A stretch of DNA of 64,000 nucleotides from UBA8914 sp034002905 (GCA_034002905.1 JAVEZQ010000002.1:62001-126000); one strand, 5' to 3'; shown: positions 17,999-27,823, numbered from the stretch's first letter. Notes: generated by a model from the letters alone, not told the origin. Made by a program: numbers and translations.

Positions 17999-18958
17999 AT
18001 GGCTATATCCTCTTCCATCCTTACCGCTGACGATACGACTATTGCGCAGGCTGCTACGCTTCTTCGTCAGGGACAGATTGTTGCGTTCCCGACCGAAACG
18101 GTTTACGGGCTTGGCGCCGATGCGACCAATGATACGGCCATCGCACGAATCTATGAGGCCAAAGGCAGGCCCCAGTTCAATCCCCTTATTATTCATGTGG
18201 ATGATGCGGCCAGTCTTGATCGCTACGTCGCGGTGAATGATACGGCGCGCACGCTGATCAAGGCCTTCTGGCCGGGACCATTGACGCTTGTTCTGCCACG
18301 CGCTGCGGCTTCGCCCATTGGGCTACTGGCCAGCGCCGGTCTAGAAACGCTGGCTGTGCGTTGCCCCGCCCATCCGATTGCGCGGGCCCTCATTCATACG
18401 CTTGGTAAACCGATTGCCGCGCCATCGGCTAACGCCTCCGGCACGATCAGCCCGACACGCGCCGAGCACGTGGCGCTTTCGCTTGGCGACAAAGTGCCAA
18501 TGATCCTTGATGGCGGTTCTTGTGATGTTGGTCTGGAATCCACAGTGCTGGATCTAACCACAGCGACACCGACCATTCTGCGCCACGGGGCGATCACAAA
18601 AGAAATGCTGCAAGAGCTTTTGGGTACGATCCAAGAATCCCTCGACCATCCCACGCATCCCAAAAGCCCTGGCATGCTGCTCAGTCACTATGCCCCGCGT
18701 CTTCCCTTACGGCTTAATGCAACCGAGGCAGGCGATCAGGAAGTCCTTTTAACTTTTGGTGACGATGCGGGTTGCACAGGTGGGGCGATGCGTTTTCATC
18801 TAAGCCCCAAAGGTGACTTGATCGAGTCAGCGGCCAATCTCTTCGCTATGCTACGCGAGGCCGATCAGCTTCGTTTTTCCGGCATAGCCGTAATGCCCAT
18901 TCCGATGCACGGGTTGGGTGCCGCGATCAACGACCGCCTTTCTCGCGCCGCGCATTGA
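17999..18958 (+). CDS. L-threonylcarbamoyladenylate synthase, Sua5 type
   Basis: Makes threonylcarbamoyl-AMP from threonine, bicarbonate and ATP, the first step of t6A37 modification of ANN-decoding tRNAs. The 319-residue product has the YrdC fold (VAFPTETVYGLGADATND, KGRPQFNPLIIHV, FWPGPLTLVL, APSANASG) followed by a linker with SPGMLLSHYAP and a C-terminal Sua5 domain. This makes it the two-domain Sua5 rather than the short TsaC. The ATG at 17999 begins the family-typical sequence; longer in-frame starts would add an unrelated extension. The Shine-Dalgarno is weak. Convergent with the YqgE gene. Confidence 0.93.
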   Translation: MAISSSILTADDTTIAQAATLLRQGQIVAFPTETVYGLGADATNDTAIARIYEAKGRPQFNPLIIHVDDAASLDRYVAVNDTARTLIKAFWPGPLTLVLPRAAASPIGLLASAGLETLAVRCPAHPIARALIHTLGKPIAAPSANASGTISPTRAEHVALSLGDKVPMILDGGSCDVGLESTVLDLTTATPTILRHGAITKEMLQELLGTIQESLDHPTHPKSPGMLLSHYAPRLPLRLNATEAGDQEVLLTFGDDAGCTGGAMRFHLSPKGDLIESAANLFAMLREADQLRFSGIAVMPIPMHGLGAAINDRLSRAAH

Positions 18959-18978
18959 GATATTGAGAAACGATCGTC

Positions 18979-19584
18979 CTAGGCGTGCCCGACATCGGTG
19001 GACAGCATGGTTGGGCTGACACCGATCTTTTCAAGCGCGCGTTTCCATTTGCTATCCATATCCCCATCAAAGAGCAAAGCTTCATCCGCTGGTACGGTCA
19101 GCCAGCCATTGCCCTGTAACTCGCTCTCCAACTGGCCCGGAGCCCATCCGGCATAACCCAAAAGAAGAATAGAGCTTTCGGGCCCGCAGCCTTTGGCCAG
19201 ATCTTCAAGGATCTCTACCGTCGCAGTGAGGCAAAGACGCTGCGTGATAAGAGTCGTTCCCTCTTTCTGATAGTCCGATGTATGCAGAACAAAACCGCGC
19301 ACTGGATCAACGGGCCCACCATAATGCACAAGACGATCCGCAACACCCAAATCAGGCTGAATATCGAACTGGGCGAGAAGCCCCTTAAAATTCAGTTCAC
19401 CGAACAAACGATTGACAACGAGCCCCATCGCCCCTTCGGGCCCATGGGAGCATATAAACACGATTGACTTTTCAAAGCGGGGGTCAAGCATCGATGGCAT
19501 GGCAACGAGAAACTGGCCCGTCAGCCACGGACTGTTACGAGGTGGTTTTGGTTCTTTGCTTTCCGCCATCTTGAATCCACACAT
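18979..19584 (-). CDS. YqgE/AlgH family protein
   Basis: Conserved protein of the UPF0301 family (formerly AlgH) with unknown biochemical role. The 201 residues show the family pattern: LTGQFLVAMPSMLDPRFEKSIVFICSH, GAMGLVVNR, HYGGPVDP-RGFVLH, then LLLGYAGWAPGQLE. Two starts are possible, ATG 19584 and ATG 19569 (MAESKEP); neither has a strong Shine-Dalgarno, and the shorter is nearer the family norm. It is divergent from the dsbD-like gene, 74 bases apart. Confidence 0.93.
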   Translation of the reverse strand: MCGFKMAESKEPKPPRNSPWLTGQFLVAMPSMLDPRFEKSIVFICSHGPEGAMGLVVNRLFGELNFKGLLAQFDIQPDLGVADRLVHYGGPVDPVRGFVLHTSDYQKEGTTLITQRLCLTATVEILEDLAKGCGPESSILLLGYAGWAPGQLESELQGNGWLTVPADEALLFDGDMDSKWKRALEKIGVSPTMLSTDVGHA

Positions 19585-19658
19585 TTAAGATCTACTCTTG
19601 ATCCTATAATATGTTAGGCTTTAACGCAAAGCCTGAATCGTTTTGACCGAGCCACAAC

Positions 19659-21785
19659 ATGCCCCGCTTTTTGATCCGTTTTGCTGCCCTGTTTGTTCTT
19701 TTCTTTTTGGGGGCTATTAACTCTGGCCAAGCAAGCGACAGCTTTACCGCGCCAGAACTTAAAGCCCAACTCAAAATAGCGCCCTCGCCGCGCAAGGATT
19801 TTGATGCAATCGTGGGACTTGACTTACAATTGGCCGATGGGTGGCATGCCTACTGGCGTTCGCCGGGCGACACAGGCGAGCCAATCGCAATAGACTGGAC
19901 GGGCTCAGAAAATATCGAAAACCCGACACTTCTCTTCCCCGCACCCCAACGCTTTCAGGTCGAAGGGGGCGAAATCATCGGGTATGACAGGCAGGTTGTC
20001 TTTCCCATAGGGATCAAAATCCCAATTGCGGAGCAAAGCATCACACTTAAAGCCGATATCAATATCCTTCTATGCAAAGATATCTGCCTACCTTTGATGT
20101 TCCAACTGGATCTAGCAGCTCCCACTTTACGAGATGTCGAAGAAGTAACGTGGGTCAAAGACGCCTTGCGCGCTATTCCATCAACGGAAAATGCAGTAGG
20201 CCTTGCCATCAAAGCCATCCGCAAAGATAATCACGGTTATACCATCGATGCGACAAGCCCTACTGCCTTGAACGATCCCGATCTCTTCCTTGAAGAAGGG
20301 GACAACCGAACCGTCTTTTTAAAACCAGAGATAAGCTATACGAACGAACGCAAGGACGCACAATTTGTCGTTGCCTACGCAACACCCCCAGAAAAGCAAT
20401 CAACAAGTGATGTGCGCGCTACGCTTGTCGACAAAACCGACACGGGAAGCAAGCGCGCGTTGGAAGTCACACTCACGCCGACAGCGCAAGCCACAAAAGC
20501 GCCCAGCTACACAACACGCTCCCCAAGCGAGGATACAGCGCCGCCATCCCTTCTTTTCATCTTGCTGCTTTCTATTCTCGGCGGTTTTATCCTGAACTTG
20601 ATGCCGTGCGTGTTGCCTGTTCTCTCCCTCAAAATCATGGCGGCCATCCGTCATCGCGAACTAGAGCACAGAGCAATTCGTCACAGCTTTCTCTCAACCG
20701 CGCTAGGTATTGTCTGTTCCTTTCTTTTGCTCGCCCTCTTGACGATTGGGCTCAGGCATATTGGCCTGTCTATCGGCTGGGGCATCCAGTTCCAACAGCC
20801 CCTCTTCCTCATTCTGATGATTATGCTGCTCACCTTCTTCGCGGCGAATATGTGGGGTTTTTTCGAACTCAATCTGCCCCGCTTTATTATGGACAATCTG
20901 GATACAACCCAGCATCCGCGTCTGGCTGGCGACTTTGCAACGGGTTTTCTAGCGACGCTGCTGGCCACACCATGCACCGCGCCGTTTCTGGGCACGGCAA
21001 TAGGCTTCGCGCTTACAGCAGGAGCTTATCAAACGCTGGCCATCTTCGCCCTTCTTGGCATCGGCATGGCTACGCCCTACCTGCTTATTGCGGCGGTTCC
21101 GCGCTTAGCAACTGTTTTGCCCAAACCGGGACGCTGGATGATGGTCCTGACCCATCTTCTTGGCGCTGGCATTCTGGGCACCGCGCTTTGGCTCACCTAT
21201 GTCCTGCAGGCCCAGATTGGGCAGCTTGCGAGCCTCCTTGTTTTGGGCGGCGTCCTTCTTGTCTTGCTGCTAAGTTACTGGCGTCATCACGCAAAAATCA
21301 AAACTTTGTTCACACCACTCATCGCCACGATTATGGCAGGAGCAATATTTCTTGTGCATGTTTCATCGATCCCTGCCCCGCTTCAAAATCAAAGTGGCCT
21401 GTGGCAACAGTTCGACGAAAGCAAAATTGAACAAGCTATTAAAGACGGGAAAATCGTCTTTGTCGATATCACGGCGGATTGGTGTTTGAACTGCAAATAC
21501 AACAAGCGCTTTGTTCTGTCTGACCCGCAGATTGTGGATCAGCTTGCCGACAAGGATCATGTCCTCGCGATGCAGGGGGACTGGACAAATCCCGATCCGG
21601 CCATTACGGCCTATCTTCACAAGCATGGACGATACGGCATACCTTTTAACGCCGTCTATGGCCCACGCGCACCTGATGGAATCCTACTTCCCGAACTTCT
21701 AACTAAGGACGCCGTGCAAAAAGCGATCGACAGCGCGGCCGCGCCAGCCTGTAGCCGCGATCTGCCGCACGGCAAAACCTGTTAG
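19659..21785 (+). CDS. Thiol:disulfide interchange protein, DsbD/ScsB type
   Basis: Carries reducing equivalents from cytoplasmic thioredoxin across the membrane to periplasmic thiols. The 708 residues comprise a signal peptide (cut near AINSGQA/S), an N-terminal immunoglobulin-like domain with the cysteine pair C139 and C143 (CKDIC), and a transmembrane domain of about eight helices with NLMPCVLPVLSLK and LATPCTAPFLG. A C-terminal thioredoxin domain follows with CLNC at 609-612. All three redox pairs are present. Length and the large N-terminal domain suggest the ScsB-like branch rather than classic DsbD. A TATAAT at 19605-19610 could be its -10 box. The 290 bases after its stop hold no gene that I can support. 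Confidence 0.88.
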   Translation: MPRFLIRFAALFVLFFLGAINSGQASDSFTAPELKAQLKIAPSPRKDFDAIVGLDLQLADGWHAYWRSPGDTGEPIAIDWTGSENIENPTLLFPAPQRFQVEGGEIIGYDRQVVFPIGIKIPIAEQSITLKADINILLCKDICLPLMFQLDLAAPTLRDVEEVTWVKDALRAIPSTENAVGLAIKAIRKDNHGYTIDATSPTALNDPDLFLEEGDNRTVFLKPEISYTNERKDAQFVVAYATPPEKQSTSDVRATLVDKTDTGSKRALEVTLTPTAQATKAPSYTTRSPSEDTAPPSLLFILLLSILGGFILNLMPCVLPVLSLKIMAAIRHRELEHRAIRHSFLSTALGIVCSFLLLALLTIGLRHIGLSIGWGIQFQQPLFLILMIMLLTFFAANMWGFFELNLPRFIMDNLDTTQHPRLAGDFATGFLATLLATPCTAPFLGTAIGFALTAGAYQTLAIFALLGIGMATPYLLIAAVPRLATVLPKPGRWMMVLTHLLGAGILGTALWLTYVLQAQIGQLASLLVLGGVLLVLLLSYWRHHAKIKTLFTPLIATIMAGAIFLVHVSSIPAPLQNQSGLWQQFDESKIEQAIKDGKIVFVDITADWCLNCKYNKRFVLSDPQIVDQLADKDHVLAMQGDWTNPDPAITAYLHKHGRYGIPFNAVYGPRAPDGILLPELLTKDAVQKAIDSAAAPACSRDLPHGKTC

Positions 21786-22075
21786 TCTTAACGGTTGAGG
21801 GGGTCTGACGATCCGCGTGCCGGGTATGGTCTGGCCGGGAAAATAGGAACCATTTGAAACCTAGAAAATCCGATGCTCTGGCTCAAGCTCAAAGAGAGGG
21901 CGTGCGCTTTCAAGAACGGTGGCACGGCGGCCTTGATCATGAGGTTCTAGATAGATTCTCATATAACCTCTTTGTAATTATCCGTTTTAATACAGATATT
22001 CCATCCTGCGGTTCGCGAGAATAACAACGTATGAAGAATAACAAAGAATAAAGGTACAACTTCAATAAAATTCTT

Positions 22076-22531
22076 TTATTTCCTTGGCACAGCCTCGACA
22101 GCAAGGCGATCGACGCGCTCGTTTTCCTCATGGCCGTTATGGCCGCGCACCCAATGAAATTCCACATCATGGCGCGCGACAGCGGCGGCGAGGCGTTGCC
22201 ACAGATCGACATTCTTCACGGGCTTGTTATCAGCAGTTTTCCAGCCGCGCTTGATCCATTGCGGCATCCATTTCGTGACGCCATCCATGACATATTTGCT
22301 ATCCGTCGTAAGTTTGACCTGAGCAGGCTTCTTGAGCGCCTCAAGCGCCATAATGGCCCCCGTCATTTCCATACGATTATTGGTGGTTTCGACTTCACCG
22401 CCTGAAAGCTCTTTTTCTACGTTGCCATAGCGCAATAAAGCCCCCCATCCACCGGGACCGGGATTACCGCTGCACGCACCATCTGTAAAAATCTCGACGA
22501 TTGCTTGATTTGCCGTTTGTTCTTTTGACAT
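22076..22531 (-). CDS. rnhA: Ribonuclease HI
   Basis: Endonuclease that degrades the RNA strand of RNA-DNA hybrids during replication and R-loop removal. The 151-residue product contains all catalytic positions: D17 in FTDGACSGNPGPGGWG, the glutamate of NNRMEM, the aspartate of TTDSKY, H131 in RGHNGH, and the aspartate of ERVDRLA. A frame extending much further upstream is open, but it covers the divergent glycosyltransferase gene, so the ATG at 22531 (MSKEQT) is the start. Confidence 0.96.
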   Translation of the reverse strand: MSKEQTANQAIVEIFTDGACSGNPGPGGWGALLRYGNVEKELSGGEVETTNNRMEMTGAIMALEALKKPAQVKLTTDSKYVMDGVTKWMPQWIKRGWKTADNKPVKNVDLWQRLAAAVARHDVEFHWVRGHNGHEENERVDRLAVEAVPRK

Positions 22532-22585
22532 CAACGCCTTTTGCCCTGTACATTTACGGCCTGAACCATAGACCAATCGACTGCC

Positions 22586-23578
22586 ATGCGCATCCTTTTT
22601 ATTACAGCCAACTGTATCGGCGATGCCGTCCTGACAACGGGCGTCTTGTCCTATCTGGTCGACAAATACCCGCAAGCACTGTTCACCATCGCTTGCGGCC
22701 CTGTCGCAGCGGATCTGTTCCGCGCCGTACCGCGCCTTGAGAAATTGATCCTTCTCCAAAAGCAAAAGCGCCATGGTCATTGGCGGCGTCTTTGGCGCGA
22801 ATGCGTGGGAACGAAGTGGGATATCATAGTCGATCTGCGCAACAGCTTGATCACACGTTTTCTCTTCGCGGGGAAAGTCTATTACCGCCTGTCCCATAAC
22901 ACGGGCGCGCATAAGGTTGTCGATCATGCCCGTGCGCTCAAGCTTAATCACATTCCGGCACCTCATATCTGGATAGACCCTCTAGCCGAAGCCAAAGCCA
23001 AGGCGATTTGCTCCAACAACATGACCCCGATCATCGCCTTTGGCCCTGCCGCCAACTGGCCGCCTAAACAATGGCCCATCGAGAATTTTGTGGACTTGGC
23101 ACGCGCCTTGGTTGGCCCGCATGGCCCCTATGAAGGCGCAAAGGTGATGATCATCGCCGCACCGCATGAACGCGAACAAGTCGCATGGTTGATGGGGGCC
23201 TTCCCGCGTGAACAAGTCCTCGACCTGATCGGCTTTGACTTGTTGAGCGTGGCCGCCTGCCTCAAGCGTTGTCAATTGTTCGTCGGGAATGACAGTGGCC
23301 TGATGCATATCGCCGCCGCCGTGGGAACACCGACCATCGGACTGTTTGGACCGGGCTGGGAAAAAGTCTATGGCCCATGGGGCGAGCACACACGCGTCGT
23401 GCACACGCCCGAAGGTTCACAAGAACTACTTGATCAATTGCCAACTGTCGGGGCCAACGCGCCGAACCTAATGGGGTCGTTAACCGTCGAATCCGTGCTG
23501 GATGGCGTTCAAGAACTGATAGAAAGCGCACCCGCTCCTAGAAAGCCTCAAAAATCGCCACAGAGAGGCCGTGAGTAG
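22586..23578 (+). CDS. Glycosyltransferase family 9 (ADP-heptose:LPS heptosyltransferase-like)
   Basis: Cytoplasmic-face transferase of the GT-B fold, expected to add heptose or a related sugar to lipopolysaccharide core. The 330 residues show the GT9 pattern: MRILFITANCIGDAVLTTGVL at the N terminus, IIAFGPAANWPPKQWPIENF in the middle, and FVGNDSGLMHIAAAVGTPTIGLFGP in the donor site. WaaF and WaaC are the closest named members, but donor and acceptor cannot be read from the sequence. The last 20 residues are basic and proline-rich. Divergent from rnhA, 54 bases apart. Confidence 0.88.
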   Translation: MRILFITANCIGDAVLTTGVLSYLVDKYPQALFTIACGPVAADLFRAVPRLEKLILLQKQKRHGHWRRLWRECVGTKWDIIVDLRNSLITRFLFAGKVYYRLSHNTGAHKVVDHARALKLNHIPAPHIWIDPLAEAKAKAICSNNMTPIIAFGPAANWPPKQWPIENFVDLARALVGPHGPYEGAKVMIIAAPHEREQVAWLMGAFPREQVLDLIGFDLLSVAACLKRCQLFVGNDSGLMHIAAAVGTPTIGLFGPGWEKVYGPWGEHTRVVHTPEGSQELLDQLPTVGANAPNLMGSLTVESVLDGVQELIESAPAPRKPQKSPQRGRE

Positions 23579-23669
23579 CCTAAAACGACTCACATGCCAC
23601 TCTCACTTAGCCCAAGATTCTTTGCTTATCCACAGCTCGTTTTTAGTGATTTATGACTATGGTGCGAAT

Positions 23670-23969
23670 TTAGGTTAACGCCATCTCTTTAGCAGTACCA
23701 CATGCCGGAACTTGTCTGATTCCTCGGCACCCTTTGCCAATCATCTCGCGACCAATCGTGACGAGCACATCGGCATGCTCCTGCGGTAAAGTTACACTAT
23801 AGACGAATTCATGGGTCATAGGATTGAGATCGACCTTCGTAGCGTCATGCGGATCAAAACCATGGCCCTTCACCGTCTCTTCCACCGCACGCCTGAACGC
23901 GTTCTTATACGTAATAGATGTATAGCGCAAAAAACAATTGCTATCATCGACATGAATATTGCGGTTCAT
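23670..23969 (-). CDS. Small conserved-looking protein linked to ppdK
   Basis: A 99-residue cytosolic protein with no domain I recognise. AGGAGAAGGTT immediately before the ATG is a strong ribosome binding site, and the gene follows the ppdK stop by 21 bases, so the two should be co-transcribed. It contains FRRAVEETVKGHGFDPHDATKVDLNP, two cysteines near the C terminus (KGCRGIRQVPACGTAKE), and a probable alpha-beta fold. A role connected to pyruvate phosphate dikinase is inferred from position only. Confidence 0.65.
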   Translation of the reverse strand: MNRNIHVDDSNCFLRYTSITYKNAFRRAVEETVKGHGFDPHDATKVDLNPMTHEFVYSVTLPQEHADVLVTIGREMIGKGCRGIRQVPACGTAKEMALT

Positions 23970-23990
23970 AACCTTCTCCTAACTCAACTC

Positions 23991-26690
23991 TTATGCTGCA
24001 TTCAAACGCGCTTGCACGTCCTTGTCGGACTCAATCGCAGCCTGCGCAGCGGCAAGGCGAGCGATAGGCACGCGATAAGGCGAGCAAGAAACGTAATTCA
24101 ATCCGACGCGATGACAGAAACGAACCGAAGCCGGATCGCCGCCATGCTCGCCGCAAATGCCGAGCTTGATATCCTTGCGTGTGGCGCGTCCGCGTTCCGT
24201 CGCAATCTTGATCAACTCGCCCACGCCATCCTGATCGATGGTGACAAAGGGGTCCTGCTCCAGCACGTTATTGCGATAATAGTCCGGCAAGAAAGAACCT
24301 GCGTCATCACGGCTGAGACCAAAGGTGGTCTGCGTAAGGTCGTTGGTGCCAAAGCTGAAGAACTCTGCCGTTTCAGCAATCTTGCCCGCCTGAAGCGCTG
24401 CGCGCGGCAGCTCGATCATCGTACCGACCATATAGGCAAACTCAATGCCCGCTTCCTTCATCATCTCTGACGCAACGCCACGCACCAACTTCTCAAGCTT
24501 ATCCAGCTCGGCCTTGATCGCAACAAGCGGGATCATGACTTCGGGAAGAACCGTCTTGCCCTGTTTCTTCATGGCGATGACCGCACCAAAGATCGCACGC
24601 GCCTGCATCTCATAAATCTCGGGATACGAAATACCGAGGCGGCACCCACGATGGCCGAGCATCGGGTTGGATTCATGAAGCGCGGCGGCGCGTCGCTCAA
24701 CCTGCGCGACATTAATGCCAGCCCCTTTCGCAACGTCGGCCATCTCGCTTGCCGTCTTGGGAAGGAATTCATGCAATGGCGGATCGAGTAAACGGATCGT
24801 GACGGGCAAACCATCCATGATCGTGAACAAATCCTCAAAATCCTTTTGCTGCATCGGCAAAAGCTTGGCAAGCGCGGCGCGACGACCAGCTTCATCCGAA
24901 GCGATAATCATCTCGCGCATTGCAATGATACGATCGGCATCAAAGAACATATGCTCCGTACGGCACAAGCCAATGCCCTCGGCCCCAAACTTGACCGCCG
25001 TACGCGCATCAAGCGGCGTTTCCGCATTGGTGCGGACCTTCAGCGTACGCACAGCATCCGCCCATCGCATGATTGTCGCAAAATCACCGGAAAGCTCGGG
25101 CTGGATCGTCGGGACTTCACCCAGCATGATCTCACCTTTCGAACCATCGATCGTGATCTTGTCACCCTCTTTGACGGTCACGCCCTTGACGCTCATCGTC
25201 TTGGCTTTGTAGTCGATGGAAAGTTCACCCGCGCCAGCGACACAAGCGCGACCCATGCCACGTGCAACGACGGCGGCATGGCTTGTCATACCGCCACGGC
25301 TCGTGATGATTCCCTGCGCGGCATGCATGCCGTGAATATCTTCTGGGCTTGTCTCGATACGACAGAGAATGACTTTGTGACCCTTGTTCGCCATGTCTTC
25401 GGCTTCATCAGCGGAAAAGACGGCCATACCCGACGCCGCACCTGGCGAAGCGGGCAAGCCCTTTGCAATAATGTTCCGCTGCGCCTTCGGATCAAGCATC
25501 GGGTGCAAAAGCTGATCGAGCGACGAAGGCTCGATCCGTTTGATCGCTTCTTCTTTTGAGATCACGCCTTCTTCGACCATCGACACGGCAATTTTGAGCG
25601 CGGCGGGAGCCGTACGCTTGCCCGTGCGAGTCTGCAGCATATAAAGCTTCTTTTGCTGCACCGTAAACTCGATATCCTGCATATCGCGATAGTGCGCTTC
25701 AAGCTTCAGGCGCACATCATTCAACTGGGTAAAGACGTCCGGCATCACTTCTTCCATCGCAGGAAGGTTCGAGCCATTTTCTTGTTTGCCCTTGATGGTC
25801 AAATGCTGCGGCGTGCGGATACCGGCAACGACATCCTCGCCCTGTGCATTGACGAGATATTCACCATAGAACGCATTCTCACCCGTCGAAGGATTGCGCG
25901 TAAACGCAACGCCCGTGCAGCAATCTTCGCCCATATTGCCAAAGACCATCGCTTGGACATTGACAGCCGTGCCCCAATCGGCGGGGATATCGTTCAAACG
26001 GCGATAGGTGATGGCGCGTTGGTTCATCCATGAACCGAACACGGCACCAACCGCCCCCCAAAGCTGTTCGTGCACATCTTGCGGGAAAGGCTTGCCAAGC
26101 TCTTTTTGAACCAAGGCAAGATAAGATTCGATCACCTCGCTCCAGTCTTGCGCTGTCATCTGCGTATCTTGCGTATATCCGCGTGCGCGTTTGACATCGT
26201 CCATCACATCTTCAAACTTGTGCATGGAGATTTCGAGCACGACCGAGCTGTACATCTGGATAAAGCGACGATAGCTGTCATAAGCGAAACGCGCATCGCC
26301 GCTACGGGCGACAAGGCCTTCGACAGTCTGCTTATTCAAACCAAGATTGAGAATAGTGTCCATCATGCCCGGCATTGAAGCGCGCGCGCCCGAACGCACG
26401 GATACGAGCAAAGGATTAGCCGCATCGCCAAACGTGCAACCGACGATTCCCTCAACCGCTTTGATTGCCGCGGCGACCTCATCCTTCAGGCTTTCGGGAT
26501 AACTGTTGTTGTTCGCATAGAAATAGGTGCAAACCTCAGTCGTGATTGTAAAGCCGGGAGGAACGGGAAGACCAAGGCTACTCATTTCGGCCAAGCCAGC
26601 CCCTTTACCGCCAAGCAGATTGCGCATATCGGCGCGACCTTCTGCTTGACCATCACCAAAAGAATAAACCCATTTGGTTTGACCCGTCAT
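23991..26690 (-). CDS. ppdK: Pyruvate, phosphate dikinase
   Basis: Interconverts pyruvate, ATP and phosphate with phosphoenolpyruvate, AMP and pyrophosphate; in bacteria it serves gluconeogenesis or PPi-linked glycolysis. The 899 residues comprise the ATP-grasp domain (NLLGGKGAGLAEMSSLGLPVPPGFTI), the swivelling phosphohistidine domain with catalytic histidine in GGMTSHAAVVARGMG, and the PEP/pyruvate barrel with GxCRTEHMFF and SFGTNDLTQTTFGLSRDD. It is full length. The ATG at 26690 has GGAG 13 bases upstream and the family-typical WVYSFGDG start. No PPDK regulatory protein gene was seen nearby. Confidence 0.97.
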   Translation of the reverse strand: MTGQTKWVYSFGDGQAEGRADMRNLLGGKGAGLAEMSSLGLPVPPGFTITTEVCTYFYANNNSYPESLKDEVAAAIKAVEGIVGCTFGDAANPLLVSVRSGARASMPGMMDTILNLGLNKQTVEGLVARSGDARFAYDSYRRFIQMYSSVVLEISMHKFEDVMDDVKRARGYTQDTQMTAQDWSEVIESYLALVQKELGKPFPQDVHEQLWGAVGAVFGSWMNQRAITYRRLNDIPADWGTAVNVQAMVFGNMGEDCCTGVAFTRNPSTGENAFYGEYLVNAQGEDVVAGIRTPQHLTIKGKQENGSNLPAMEEVMPDVFTQLNDVRLKLEAHYRDMQDIEFTVQQKKLYMLQTRTGKRTAPAALKIAVSMVEEGVISKEEAIKRIEPSSLDQLLHPMLDPKAQRNIIAKGLPASPGAASGMAVFSADEAEDMANKGHKVILCRIETSPEDIHGMHAAQGIITSRGGMTSHAAVVARGMGRACVAGAGELSIDYKAKTMSVKGVTVKEGDKITIDGSKGEIMLGEVPTIQPELSGDFATIMRWADAVRTLKVRTNAETPLDARTAVKFGAEGIGLCRTEHMFFDADRIIAMREMIIASDEAGRRAALAKLLPMQQKDFEDLFTIMDGLPVTIRLLDPPLHEFLPKTASEMADVAKGAGINVAQVERRAAALHESNPMLGHRGCRLGISYPEIYEMQARAIFGAVIAMKKQGKTVLPEVMIPLVAIKAELDKLEKLVRGVASEMMKEAGIEFAYMVGTMIELPRAALQAGKIAETAEFFSFGTNDLTQTTFGLSRDDAGSFLPDYYRNNVLEQDPFVTIDQDGVGELIKIATERGRATRKDIKLGICGEHGGDPASVRFCHRVGLNYVSCSPYRVPIARLAAAQAAIESDKDVQARLNAA

Positions 26691-26912
26691 TGCCCCTATC
26701 TCCTTTGAAAGGTTGGTGTCGTAATGCGCGGGACGATAGCCTTTTTGCCGCACAGACTCAATGGCAATCCGATTGATACCAAAATTAACTATTAGCACTC
26801 TTTCAAATACTGATTTCACCGATTATTTATTTACATCTTGTCGTTTTCAGAGACTCAACTTAGCATTCGCGTGGCTTCATTAGATTCTCACTTTAAGAAG
26901 AAAGGCGGGGTA

Positions 26913-27761
26913 ATGAATATGCAGATTGGCAAGGCTTACACCCTTGCCTCCAAGATGACTGAATCCTTCCCCTATGACCGGGTCCTCATCTCACTCGGCG
27001 CCTGTATCCACACTCAATCGGACTTGTTTGAACAAACAAACAAAAAATATAGAAGTGCCAGAACAACAGTAACGGAAACCGTCAATATCATGCAACGGGT
27101 GGATACTGATGCCTTTATTAATTCGATCCCGAACCCCTTTTCTTCTAAACAGCTCTCCCTTTTGCGCTACAATCCAAACCGCAAAGAAAACAACAAGAAT
27201 CCTGAAACCAGCTGGCTGCAGGCTCTAGAACAAACGCTCAACCAATCCCATGCGCATGTCGCAGTTGGTCTTTTTGAAGCGCTCGAATGGTTCCAAGAAC
27301 AGAAGATCACCCCGTATATCCTTTCGCATCGGCCTAAAGAAGTTATCAATTTATACCTGACGAAAATCTCCGGTTCTGATCGTGACAGCCTTTTAGGACT
27401 GATTCCAAGTGACAGGCATATCACATGTGATCTGGTTGAACCCTCTCGCCGTAACGTCGTGCTCAATGGCGCTCGAGTCCATGCTGATATCTACCCTGAT
27501 CTTCAACGGATAAAGGGGTTCAAACCGGAAACAACGCTTGTCATCGAAAATCATCTCAAATCCACGCTGGATGCAACTGAGAATGGTTATACAACAATAG
27601 GTTACACAGATGATCGCTGTGATGTTGTTTGTGCAGACGGCATTCGCTTTGCCGGAGCTGTAACCACTTTTACCATGTGGGACGAGGTTCAGGATGCCGT
27701 CAGAAGCAGCCTTTACAGCCAAAAGACTGGCCCCGCCCCCCAAAACGCCGCCCCCTGTTAA
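26913..27761 (+). CDS. HAD-like protein with a degenerate catalytic motif
   Basis: The 282-residue product shows a haloacid-dehalogenase-like layout: a strand VLISLGACIHTQSDLF where the family has DxDGTLxDS, YILSHRPKEVINLYL in place of motif II, and LVIENHLKSTLDATENGYTTIGY matching motif IV (xxEDSxxGxxAAxxAG). The nucleophile aspartate is missing from motif I, and the motif IV acidic pair reads EN, so phosphatase activity is doubtful. The ATG at 26913 follows AAAGGCGGGG; a longer frame would need a TTG. The assignment rests on pattern by eye. Divergent from ppdK. Confidence 0.5.
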   Translation: MNMQIGKAYTLASKMTESFPYDRVLISLGACIHTQSDLFEQTNKKYRSARTTVTETVNIMQRVDTDAFINSIPNPFSSKQLSLLRYNPNRKENNKNPETSWLQALEQTLNQSHAHVAVGLFEALEWFQEQKITPYILSHRPKEVINLYLTKISGSDRDSLLGLIPSDRHITCDLVEPSRRNVVLNGARVHADIYPDLQRIKGFKPETTLVIENHLKSTLDATENGYTTIGYTDDRCDVVCADGIRFAGAVTTFTMWDEVQDAVRSSLYSQKTGPAPQNAAPC

Positions 27762-27794
27762 GGGGTTTAGACCTGAAATTATTCGGCTTTAGGC

Positions 27795-27823
27795 TTGCAT
27801 TGCCTGCTTGAGGGCGCTATAGA
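27795..27823 (+). promoter_or_regulatory. Promoter of the rpsF-rpsR-rplI operon
   Basis: TTGCAT at 27795-27800 and TATAGA at 27818-27823 are spaced by exactly 17 bases. Transcription would start near 27830, giving a leader of about 110 bases before the rpsF ATG. Confidence 0.6.

Noticed and set aside
21786..22075. Small ORFs in the gap between the DsbD-like gene and rnhA
   Set aside because: Frames of 20-32 codons exist, but none has a ribosome binding site together with plausible composition.
22532..22966. N-terminal extension of ribonuclease HI
   Set aside because: The open frame continues for 145 codons upstream but covers the divergent glycosyltransferase, and the family start MSKEQT fits at 22531.
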